Of a stretch of DNA of 64,000 nucleotides, positions 37,158-44,936 are shown piece by piece; position 1 is the first letter of the stretch, and each line of letters begins with the position of its first letter. The position numbers and the translations under genes are program-made. Where the stretch lies: positions 4,501 to 68,500 of the forward strand of contig CAJUKU010000011.1 of the NCBI GenBank assembly GCA_910587425.1. Reading direction: 5' to 3'. The notes under the pieces were generated by a model, which was given only the letters and a program-made list of their open reading frames with translations, was not told the origin of the DNA and did not search any database. This DNA is from an uncultured Muribaculaceae bacterium (GTDB lineage: Bacteria; Bacteroidota; Bacteroidia; Bacteroidales; Muribaculaceae).

Positions 37158-38540
37158 ATGAGGCTACGTTTCAACCATATCATCACACTTCTTATCGCCG
37201 CCACACTCTGCATCGCTTCAGCCGATGCGGCGTCGAAGCGGCGCACACAGCAGCGCGATATCAAGAAAGTGCGCGCCGAGCAGCAGGCTAACAAGAAGGC
37301 GATCAAGGAGACGTCGCAGAAGATTACCGTAAACACCCGCGAGACAAAGAGGCAGCTGTCGCAGCTCCAGGCTCTTGAGGGTGAGATCGCCGAGAAAAAC
37401 CGCGAGATCGGTGCGATGCGTGTGGATATAGACTCCATCGACGGCGGTATCGCGCGGGTGAATGATTCCATCGGCTCGATTGAGAAGCGTTTTGATGTTA
37501 TGCGCGCCAACTATGCGGCTCAGTTGCGGCAGGTGCAGCGCAGCCGTGGTGCCATGAACGCCATGTCGTTCCTGTTCTCCTCCGAATCGTTCGGCACCGC
37601 GTGGCAGAGGGTACGCTACATGCGTCAAGTCAACAAATGGCGCGGGCGCAATGCACGTCGCATGAAAGCGATGGGCGATTCGCTCGCAGAGCGCCGCCGT
37701 CAGCTCGACACGCTCATGTCGTCGCGCCGCACGGCTATGGCACGTCTCAGCCTCGCGCAGAAACAGCTGCAGGGCAAGCAGCAGGACACCGATAAGCTCG
37801 TGGCATCGCTCAAGGCGCAGGGATCATCCCTGAGAGCCGTGCTAAAGGAGAAGGAGCAGAAGCAGCGGCAGCTCGACAGCGAGCTTGAAAAGTTGATAGC
37901 TGAGGAACAGCGCCGCGAGGAGCAGCGCCGACGTGAGGAGGCTAAGAAAGCCGCTGCGGCAAAAGCAAAAGCCGAGAAGGAAGCCGCGGCAAAGGCTAAG
38001 GCAGAGAAAGCGGCAGGAAAAAGTACAGAAACCGCCAAAAGCGGAACTACCGCTCCCAAGACCGCACCGGCGAAGAGCAAGAAAGAGGCTCCGACGGCTG
38101 TTGCCGATGCCGACCGTGCCCTCACTGGCAGCTTCGAGAGCAACAAGGGGCGTCTGCTGTTCCCCGTGGCGGGGCGTTACCGCGTGGTGCGTGGTTTCGG
38201 GCGTCAGAAGCACCCCGAACTGGAGCATGTCGAGACAGAAAACTCCGGAATCGACATCGAGGCTCTCGGCGGCGGATCGGCACGCGCGGTGTTCGAAGGG
38301 CGCGTATCGGAGATATTCCGGCAGCCCGGCTACAATACGATCGTGATGGTGCGCCACGGCAATTTCCTGACAATCTACGCCAATATCGACAAGCTCAGCG
38401 TGAAGAAGGGCGACACCGTCAAGGCGGGGCAGACTATAGGCACCATCTTCGCCGATCCCGACGAGGACGGGCGCCTGATCCTGCACTTCGAGCTGCGCAA
38501 GGAGCGCACAAAGCTCAACCCCCTGCTCTGGGTGAAATGA
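37158..38540 (+). CDS. EnvC-like murein hydrolase activator with degenerate LytM domain
   Basis: A 460-residue exported protein: signal peptide (to about residue 24), a long coiled coil (about 25-270), a Lys/Ala/Glu-rich linker (about 250-310) and a C-terminal M23/LytM domain (about 325-460). The metal-site residues of active LytM enzymes are missing: the HxGxD motif reads NSGID (residues 362-366, N for H), and the HxH motif reads ILH (I441 for the first His). This is the pattern of EnvC-type activators, which switch on amidases and are controlled by FtsEX; an ftsX gene is in this window at 13.7 kb. Confidence 0.9.
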   Translation: MRLRFNHIITLLIAATLCIASADAASKRRTQQRDIKKVRAEQQANKKAIKETSQKITVNTRETKRQLSQLQALEGEIAEKNREIGAMRVDIDSIDGGIARVNDSIGSIEKRFDVMRANYAAQLRQVQRSRGAMNAMSFLFSSESFGTAWQRVRYMRQVNKWRGRNARRMKAMGDSLAERRRQLDTLMSSRRTAMARLSLAQKQLQGKQQDTDKLVASLKAQGSSLRAVLKEKEQKQRQLDSELEKLIAEEQRREEQRRREEAKKAAAAKAKAEKEAAAKAKAEKAAGKSTETAKSGTTAPKTAPAKSKKEAPTAVADADRALTGSFESNKGRLLFPVAGRYRVVRGFGRQKHPELEHVETENSGIDIEALGGGSARAVFEGRVSEIFRQPGYNTIVMVRHGNFLTIYANIDKLSVKKGDTVKAGQTIGTIFADPDEDGRLILHFELRKERTKLNPLLWVK

Positions 38541-40574
38541 TTATTCGGCAAGATGCCAGGTGACGCTGTCGGCTGGCGTCGATGCTGACGATGCGGTCAG
38601 CGTGTTCGCTCCCGTCTGAAGTCTTACGCCTGTGAAAGTGGCCGTGCCGTATTCATCCGCCTTCTTCCGTCCGAGGCTGCGCCCGTTGAGAGTCAGCTCC
38701 ACCTCCTTGCGGTTGGTGAACACCGTCACATCGGTCACGGCATTGCTCCGGCGCTCATGCCGGCGGTTGGCTATGTAGACAAACGGCTCATCCTTGTTCC
38801 AGTTTGCCTTGTAGAAATAGAAAGCATCCTTGCGGGTCTTGCGGTCAAACGTCACCAGGCCCTTGTCATTTATCCCCGGACGGTCACCCTCGGTGCGGTG
38901 TGCGGCGCCGAAATCAAAAAGATTCCACACGAACGATCCCCACACGTACGGTCGCTCATTGATAGCCTTCCAGTTTGTGATATGGTAATAAGTCTGGTAG
39001 TTTTCCGGGTGCCACCAACCGGAGGCTATGCCGGGCTTCACGGAGTCCTGCTGATGATAGACCGATGCCCCGGCGCCATATTCGCTCAGTCCGATGCAAT
39101 ACTGCGGAAATGCGGCATGTGTGGCGTCAAACCAACGTCCGAGGTCGTCGGCTGAACCGCCGTACCATCCGAAATACTGGTTCCAGGCTATGAGGTCGGT
39201 CACACCGTTTATGGGATCCGAAGCTCCGAGGAAGCTTGCGGCGGTGGTGAGCCTTGTGGAGTCCTCCTCATGCGCTATGGTGTTCAGTTCGGCTACGTAG
39301 GGTGTCGGATTGTCGCCATGCGTCTTCAGCTCGTTGAATATCCCCCAGAAGCATATCGCCGGATGATTGTAGTTCTGCCGTATCAGCTCGCGCAGCTGCT
39401 GCCGTCCGTTCTCCTTGAATGCCGGAAGGTCGTTGAATCCCCGGTCATTGTATCCGCCCGGACCGATGAACGGTATCTCCGCCCACACCACGATGCCGCG
39501 GCGGTCCATCTCCGAGTAGAACTCGTCAGCCTGCGGATAGTGTGCCAGGCGCACCGCGTTGGCTCCGATCTCCTCGATTATAGCTGCATCCTCGCGGTGA
39601 TGCTCCGGCAGCAGGGCGTTGCCACGCTCGGCGCGGTCCTGATGGCGGTTCACACCCCGCAGCGGCAGTTTTATGCCGTTGAGCGAGAATCCCTCGTCGG
39701 GAGTCACACTGAAATACCGCAGTCCGAGCGGCTGGCTTACGCTGTCGGCTACCGTGCCGTCAGCGAGTACGATCCGTGCCGTGGCGGTGTAGATGAACGG
39801 ATCGCGCCGCCCCTCCCACAGCCTCGGTTTCTCTATGGTGAAATCCACTTGTGCGCGCGTCATGCTGTCGGCGGCTGCACGGATAGGCACCGCGCGGTCA
39901 ATGATGTCGCGCTTGCCGTCGCTGACGGTGATACGCAGCGTCGCATCGGTGTCGCTCTCATTGAAATTGCTCACCGACACCCCGGCACTCACCTCGGCTT
40001 TCTCCCGGCTCACGCTGCGCTGCGTCAGGTAGACTCCCGGCGATGCATGGTCTGTCAGCGATATGTGCAGCGGATCCACCGCCACGAGGCTTACACCGCG
40101 GTATAGTCCCCCGTACATGTTGAAATCGCCCACGAGCGGCATTATGTCGAGGTTGAGCGCATTGTTCACCTTGACCGTGAGCATGTTCTTGCCACCGTTG
40201 CGGTCTATAAGGTCGGTGATGTCGGTCACGAAAGCGGTGTAGCCGCCGCGGTGCTCACCGGCGAAGCGGTCGTTGACAAACACCGTGGCTATCTCGTTGG
40301 CACCCTCGAAGCGCAGGAATATCCGTTTACCCTCCCACTCCTTCGGTATCTCGAGCTGTCGGCGGTATACGCCCGTTCCACGGTAATAGTCCGGATTACC
40401 CGCCAAGGCATCGCCGGCATTCCATGTGTGGGGCAGATCCACGCGCCGTCCCTCGCCGTTCACCTGATGGGCGAAGCGGAACCGCCAGTTGTCATTGACG
40501 GGCACTGTTATCCTCTCGCCCCATGTATGCAGGGCTCCAAGCAGCAGAAGAGCTGTCGCGATGAGCTTTTTCAT
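38541..40574 (-). CDS. Glycoside hydrolase family 2 (beta-galactosidase-like)
   Basis: A 677-residue exported enzyme with a signal peptide (about 1-19), an N-terminal sugar-binding domain (DLPHTWNAGDALAG to about residue 190), an immunoglobulin-like beta-sandwich (to about 300) and a TIM barrel. The acid/base Glu is E415 in IFNELKTHG and the nucleophile is E498 in GLSEYGAGAS. A C-terminal beta domain follows. GH2 includes beta-galactosidases, glucuronidases and mannosidases; the LPLRGVNRHQDR segment suggests a beta-galactosidase-type enzyme. It is the last gene of a MATE, MsrAB, GH2 run, 14 bp after msrAB. Confidence 0.92.
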   Translation of the reverse strand: MKKLIATALLLLGALHTWGERITVPVNDNWRFRFAHQVNGEGRRVDLPHTWNAGDALAGNPDYYRGTGVYRRQLEIPKEWEGKRIFLRFEGANEIATVFVNDRFAGEHRGGYTAFVTDITDLIDRNGGKNMLTVKVNNALNLDIMPLVGDFNMYGGLYRGVSLVAVDPLHISLTDHASPGVYLTQRSVSREKAEVSAGVSVSNFNESDTDATLRITVSDGKRDIIDRAVPIRAAADSMTRAQVDFTIEKPRLWEGRRDPFIYTATARIVLADGTVADSVSQPLGLRYFSVTPDEGFSLNGIKLPLRGVNRHQDRAERGNALLPEHHREDAAIIEEIGANAVRLAHYPQADEFYSEMDRRGIVVWAEIPFIGPGGYNDRGFNDLPAFKENGRQQLRELIRQNYNHPAICFWGIFNELKTHGDNPTPYVAELNTIAHEEDSTRLTTAASFLGASDPINGVTDLIAWNQYFGWYGGSADDLGRWFDATHAAFPQYCIGLSEYGAGASVYHQQDSVKPGIASGWWHPENYQTYYHITNWKAINERPYVWGSFVWNLFDFGAAHRTEGDRPGINDKGLVTFDRKTRKDAFYFYKANWNKDEPFVYIANRRHERRSNAVTDVTVFTNRKEVELTLNGRSLGRKKADEYGTATFTGVRLQTGANTLTASSASTPADSVTWHLAE

Positions 40575-40588
40575 AACCGTAGCGATGC

Positions 40589-41530
40589 TTATTCAACCAA
40601 AGGTATATATTTGCCGTACCCCTCCTCCTCCATCTTCTCCACGGGGATAAAGCGCAGGGCGGCTGAATTGATGCAGTAGCGCAGTCCCCCCTGATCGGCG
40701 GGACCGTCGGGGAACACATGCCCCAGATGCGCGCCCGAGCTGCTTGAGCGCACTTCGGTGCGCACTCTGCCGTAGGAGGTATCGGTCAGTTCGGTGATCA
40801 GATCTTCCGAGATCGGGCGTGTGAACGCCGGCCAGCCGCAACCTGAGTCATACTTGCGCGAGGAGAGGAAGAGTGGCGTGCCGTCGGTGATGTCCACATA
40901 GATTCCGTGGCGGAACTCATGGTCATACTCGTTGTCAAACGGTCGCTCCGTCGCGCCGTTCTGTGTTACCTCCCACTGCAGCGGCGTCAGCCGTTCGCGC
41001 AGTTCCTGCCGCTCGTCGCGCGGCTGCGGCTTCATCTCGCGTGCCTCCTTGAAGAGCGCGGGATTCACGTGGCAGTAGCCGTCGGGATGCTTGTACAGGT
41101 ATTCCTGGTGGTAATCCTCCGCCGGATAGAAGTTCTTCAGCGGTCCCTGCTCAACGGCAAGCGGCTCGGAGTGCCGGCGCTGCAGTGCGGCGAGCTGCGC
41201 AGCCACAGGCTCAGCGTCGGCGGGATCAGAATAGTAGATTCCGGTGCGGTACTGCTCGCCGCAGTCGCCCCCCTGACGGTTGACCGACACCGGGTCTATG
41301 CTCTTGAAATACAGTTGCAGTAGCGTGGTCAGCCCCACGATATTGTCGTCGTAGGTCACGCGCACGGTCTCGGCGGCGCCGGTTGTCCCGGTGCACACCT
41401 GCTCGTATGAAGGGTTTGCCACGCGGCTGTTGGCGTATCCGGCGGTGGTTTCGGTCACTCCGGGCACGAGTGAGAACAGATGGGCGGTGCCCCAGAAGCA
41501 TCCGCCAGCAAGGTATATCGTACGTTTCAT
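40589..41530 (-). CDS. msrAB: Bifunctional peptide methionine sulfoxide reductase MsrA-MsrB
   Basis: A 313-residue fusion. Residues 1-160 are MsrA with catalytic C11 in GGCFWG, and residues about 175-313 are MsrB with catalytic C286 in GGLRYCINSAALRF and the segment YDSGCGWPAFTRPI. It reduces both S- and R-epimers of methionine sulfoxide in proteins. There is no signal peptide, so it is probably cytoplasmic. The start overlaps the MATE gene stop by four bases. Confidence 0.96.
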   Translation of the reverse strand: MKRTIYLAGGCFWGTAHLFSLVPGVTETTAGYANSRVANPSYEQVCTGTTGAAETVRVTYDDNIVGLTTLLQLYFKSIDPVSVNRQGGDCGEQYRTGIYYSDPADAEPVAAQLAALQRRHSEPLAVEQGPLKNFYPAEDYHQEYLYKHPDGYCHVNPALFKEAREMKPQPRDERQELRERLTPLQWEVTQNGATERPFDNEYDHEFRHGIYVDITDGTPLFLSSRKYDSGCGWPAFTRPISEDLITELTDTSYGRVRTEVRSSSSGAHLGHVFPDGPADQGGLRYCINSAALRFIPVEKMEEEGYGKYIPLVE

Positions 41531-42936
41531 TGTTGTGTTGTTTGGTCAATCGGAAGTTTGCGCTGCCGGGTGGCGCGCATGAAGTAGAAAGTGAACAGTC
41601 CCGCGGCGAGGAATAGCGACACCGAGAAGCTCAGCACTATGCCGTAGATCCCCATTCCGCCGGGGAATGCGAGCAGATACGTGGCGGGCAGTCCGACTAT
41701 CACGTAGCTGACAAACGCTATCCATATCATCGGCAACACTTTCGATGTGCCGCGAAGCGAGTTGGCGAAGTTGATCTGCGTGGCGTCGCCGAACTGGTAG
41801 AGCACCATAGGCACTATCAGCGAGAGTGCCACAGTCACCACCCGGGCATCGTTGGTGAACTGCCGGATTATCGACGGACCGCAGAATATGAACAGCAGCG
41901 ACGCCACCGTGGCGAGCAGCAGAAGCACGCGGTAGCCGGCGAATGCCGTGCGGCGCATAGCACGCGTGTCGTTCAGTCCGGCATAGTTGCTGACCACCAC
42001 CGACACCGCCGCCGCCACGCTGTAGTAGACGCAGAAGCCGAGCGTGCCGAGCATCACTGTCACTTGGAACGCCGCCAGCGACACCGCGCTGATCCATCCC
42101 GCCATCACGGCTGCCGCGGAGAACGAACCCGACTCGAACGTCATCTGCAGCGCCACCGGCGACGACGTGCGCAGCACCTGTGCCAGCGAGCGGCGGCTCA
42201 GACTGCCGTCGGCGAATCCACGGCGATACTCTCGGTACTCCCCGCGGCAGAAGAACATGCACATTATCGCCACCGGACACACCACGCGCGCCGTCAGCGT
42301 GGCTATCCCCGCACCGGTCAGCCCGAGCTCCGGGCATCCCCAGTTGCCGTAGATCAGCAGCCAGTTGCCGAAGATGTTCAGCGCGTTAGCCGCAAGGATG
42401 ATCCACATAGGCATCTGTGTGCGGTTTATCGCGTAAGCCCACTGGGCGAACACGTTGAACACCGCCACCGGCACCACTCCCGCAAGATAGATCAGAAAGT
42501 ACGGGCGAATCACCGGCAGCAGCTCCTCCGGCTGCCCCATCCGCTCCAGATTGGCGTATGCTATAGCCATTATTCCGGTCACCACGAGGGCGAACAGCAC
42601 GTTCAGGAACAGTCCGTTGCGCATCAGCATACCTATCGCCTTGAGCCGCCCCTGGCTGAACAGCGCTCCGGCGAGCGGCGTCAGCCCGTAAGTGAACCCC
42701 ACGCAGGCGAAGATGCTTACGTTGAACAGATTGTTGACGAACGATGCCGATGCAAGCGCCTCCGTGGAGTACACCCCCACCATCTTCGTATCGGCGAATC
42801 CCACGATTATCATGCCGATCTGCCCTATCAATATCGGTAGCCCGAGCTTTATGATGCGCCATGTGAGCGCGGCGCGTCCCGGCAATGTGCTGCCGGCTGT
42901 AAGCGTTGTATCTGTTGTATCTTTAGTATCGGTCAT
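41527..42936 (-). CDS. MATE family efflux transporter
   Basis: A 469-residue membrane protein with twelve hydrophobic segments arranged as two homologous six-helix halves. The N-terminal GLPILIGQIGMIIVGFADTKMVG (family TM1 motif with the pore Asp) and ALFSQGRLKAIGMLMRNGL are typical; the second half repeats the pattern with ALQMTFESGSFSAAAVMAGW. It exports organic cations or drugs by Na+ or H+ antiport; the substrate is unknown. It is the first gene of the MATE, MsrAB, GH2 run. Its upstream region is occupied by the palindromic repeat at 42954-43148, whose left arm begins 18 bp before its start. Confidence 0.93.
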   Translation of the reverse strand: MTDTKDTTDTTLTAGSTLPGRAALTWRIIKLGLPILIGQIGMIIVGFADTKMVGVYSTEALASASFVNNLFNVSIFACVGFTYGLTPLAGALFSQGRLKAIGMLMRNGLFLNVLFALVVTGIMAIAYANLERMGQPEELLPVIRPYFLIYLAGVVPVAVFNVFAQWAYAINRTQMPMWIILAANALNIFGNWLLIYGNWGCPELGLTGAGIATLTARVVCPVAIMCMFFCRGEYREYRRGFADGSLSRRSLAQVLRTSSPVALQMTFESGSFSAAAVMAGWISAVSLAAFQVTVMLGTLGFCVYYSVAAAVSVVVSNYAGLNDTRAMRRTAFAGYRVLLLLATVASLLFIFCGPSIIRQFTNDARVVTVALSLIVPMVLYQFGDATQINFANSLRGTSKVLPMIWIAFVSYVIVGLPATYLLAFPGGMGIYGIVLSFSVSLFLAAGLFTFYFMRATRQRKLPIDQTTQQ

Positions 42937-42953
42937 ATCTCGAAAGTTTTCAA

Positions 42954-43148
42954 TGAACTCATTTAAACTTTTTATTTGTTCATGTTTTTGAGGATTTTCC
43001 GAGGCGGTTTTCTCAATCGAAGAGGGAGCGTAGCGAGCTACGTGACCGATGAGATTGGGAAAAACGACCGGAAAGGACCAAAAAGGTGAGCGAAAGAATG
43101 TCCTGAAGCCTTATTTTTAACATTCGGTAAAAAGTTTAAATGAGTTCA
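42954..43148. repeat. MITE-like palindromic repeat between MATE and flippase genes
   Basis: A perfect 20-bp inverted repeat (42954-42973 and 43129-43148) bounds a 195-bp element. The interior is also imperfectly palindromic: 43003-43025 (CGAGGCGGTTTTCTCAATC) folds against about 43050-43070, around a small central hairpin CGTAG-CGAG-CTACG at 43029-43042. The right arm is read as the last codons of the flippase gene. It has no coding capacity. The structure suggests a non-autonomous mobile element or a dispersed Bacteroidales intergenic repeat. Confidence 0.7.
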
Positions 43149-44499
43149 ATAAGCACATCAGCACGGCGGCGGCAACCGTAGCCACCATAGTGTAGCGCAG
43201 GGCGCGGCGTCCGGGCGTTATACCGTATAGCCGCCGGTTCACTATGTTATACATCACGAGCGTCAGCAGCTGCGCGGCGCAGTAGCCCGCACCTAACGCC
43301 TCGAGAGGGGTGAATGCCGCGGGGCGGGTGAGTGCCGCCGCTATGTAGGCGCCCAAGGGGAGCAGGAGCTCTATGAGGTTGGCGCCCACAGTCTCCATAA
43401 GCATGAACACCCGCGGGTTGTTCTTGACAAATGCCACATATCCCGGCGGATAAGCCAGCGCCTTAAGCATCGCGCCGAAAGCGAGCCACCGCAGCAGCGG
43501 CACCGCAGCGAGGAAACTCCGGTCGAGCAGCACCTCCACCGCCAATGGCGCGAGAAGCATCAGCAGCATGCACATCGGCGCGGCTATGAGCGCTGCAAGC
43601 TCGGTCTGACGGCTGATAGCCACACGGAGCCGCATGTTTGATGCCGCGACTGCCGCAATCGCGGGAAAAAAGTCGAGCGACATCGCCGCAAACACCACCT
43701 CCGTGGCGCGCAGCACCGTGCCGTTTGCAGCCTGGTAATAACCAGCCGTATCCACCGACCCGAAATATCTCACACCCACTATCAGCAGCCATGCCACGGA
43801 AGCAGCCGCGAGTTGCGACGACATCATCACCGCTCCCGCGCGTAGCATACTCCACGCAAGGCGCCGGTCATGCTGCGAGCCGTCGGGGGTGCGGCCCGCC
43901 GCGATGCGGAGCGACGCCCATTGCGCGGCGGCGGCGATTATCAGCGAGGGCACGATTCCCGCCGTACCCATATATATATATAGCGGCACAGCCGGGAGCA
44001 GTCCGGCGACGGCTCCGGCAGCCGATGCGCGCGCCAGGCGTTGCATCATTCGCCGTCCCTGCAGGAGAGTGAACTCCCCGGCGGCGAGCGAGGTGAAGAA
44101 TACCCCTGCCGACAGCCACCGGAATCCCTCGCACCACTCCCCGCTGCCGAAAGTCAGCTCCGAGAGCCATGGCGCGAGCAGCAGCGTCGCAAGCGCGGCT
44201 ATGAGCGATGTCGCGAGCGTCAGCCGGCGCAGCGTTGCCGTCGGATCATAGCCGTCGGCTGACGCTACCTCCTTCACACCGCTGAGGTTCACACCCATCC
44301 CCGATGCCTGTTGTATCGTGGAGGCTGTCGACCAGAGCAGCGCGCCGATGCCCATGCCTGCCGGACCGAGCACCACCGCCGTCAGCTTGCCGCGCAGTAT
44401 CGCCACGAGGGCATTCACCCCCTTGGCGCCCGCCAGCGCACTCAGCCGCCGCAGCGTGCTCCTGTGACCGGCACTCATAAATCCTGCACTCCGTCGCAT
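43117..44499 (-). CDS. Polysaccharide flippase (Wzx/MOP superfamily)
   Basis: A 460-residue polytopic protein with about 12-14 hydrophobic segments. LVAILRGKLTAVVLGPAGMGIGALLWS near the N-terminus and GSVDTAGYYQAANGTVLRATEVVFAAMSLDFFPAIAA in the middle are typical of O-antigen/lipid-linked oligosaccharide flippases in Bacteroidetes. It would move lipid-linked glycans across the inner membrane. The track of codons extends to a TTG at 44514, but a -7 box sits directly before it; ATGs at 44499 and 44478 are the better starts. The last residues (LNSFKLFTEC) are encoded in the repeat arm at 43129-43148, so the original C-terminus may have been altered. No glycosyltransferases are adjacent. Confidence 0.85.
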   Translation of the reverse strand: MRRSAGFMSAGHRSTLRRLSALAGAKGVNALVAILRGKLTAVVLGPAGMGIGALLWSTASTIQQASGMGVNLSGVKEVASADGYDPTATLRRLTLATSLIAALATLLLAPWLSELTFGSGEWCEGFRWLSAGVFFTSLAAGEFTLLQGRRMMQRLARASAAGAVAGLLPAVPLYIYMGTAGIVPSLIIAAAAQWASLRIAAGRTPDGSQHDRRLAWSMLRAGAVMMSSQLAAASVAWLLIVGVRYFGSVDTAGYYQAANGTVLRATEVVFAAMSLDFFPAIAAVAASNMRLRVAISRQTELAALIAAPMCMLLMLLAPLAVEVLLDRSFLAAVPLLRWLAFGAMLKALAYPPGYVAFVKNNPRVFMLMETVGANLIELLLPLGAYIAAALTRPAAFTPLEALGAGYCAAQLLTLVMYNIVNRRLYGITPGRRALRYTMVATVAAAVLMCLLNSFKLFTEC

Positions 44500-44521
44500 T
44501 CTCTTTCTTTTCAATCCACTG

Positions 44522-44529
44522 CAAATTTA
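44522..44529 (-). promoter_or_regulatory. -7 element of the flippase gene
   Basis: On the minus strand the sequence is TAAATTTG, a full consensus match. The predicted transcription start lies about 10-15 bases before the ATG at 44499, so the leader is very short. Confidence 0.5.
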
Positions 44530-44576
44530 GCAAACCTTCCCCGATCCCGCAAAGAACGAGGCGCTGAGTACGGGGC

Positions 44577-44613
44577 GGAGACATATTTCAGCCCCAAGGC
44601 TGAAATTGTCTCC
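44577..44613. other. Intergenic hairpin between flippase and susC
   Basis: A 16-17 bp stem (44577-44593 with 44598-44613, one unpaired base) closes a four-base CCAA loop. It lies upstream of both divergent promoters' start sites and is not an obvious terminator for either gene. It could mark a small RNA or a protein-binding palindrome. The remainder of the 440-bp gap is pyrimidine-rich and holds the G-tract and promoter listed separately. Confidence 0.4.
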
Positions 44614-44722
44614 GTGGTAATCTCTCCCCCCCACCCACATGTCTCCCTTTCACCCCCATCCTGCATTTCTACCCGAATAAAAATCCATCACCCATAATTT
44701 CGCGTTAAAAATATTTAAAAAT

Positions 44723-44731
44723 GGGGGGGGG
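44723..44731 (+). repeat. Nine-G homopolymer upstream of the susC promoter
   Basis: Nine consecutive G residues lie 14 bp upstream of the -33 TTG of the susC promoter. Such tracts change length by slipped-strand mispairing, and this one is positioned where it could alter promoter output. Confidence 0.6.
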
Positions 44732-44745
44732 TGTTAATTAATGTT

Positions 44746-44777
44746 TTGTAAGGTTAGGTGAAAAGTGGTTACATTTG
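44746..44777 (+). promoter_or_regulatory. Promoter of the SusC/SusD operon
   Basis: TTG at 44746-44748 and TACATTTG at 44770-44777 are 21 bp apart, matching the Bacteroidetes consensus. The leader to the susC-like ATG at 44937 is about 150 nt. Confidence 0.7.
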
Positions 44778-44936
44778 TGGAAATTTAACTAAGGGAAATC
44801 TATAGCATACCAACTTAATACTATACCGGAAACCCATAGCAAAACTGATTGTACAGTATATGCGACAGCATACCTGAAAAACCAGCCATTGCACTTGATA
44901 ACAATTTAACCTTAACTAACAAACTAACTAAAAATC

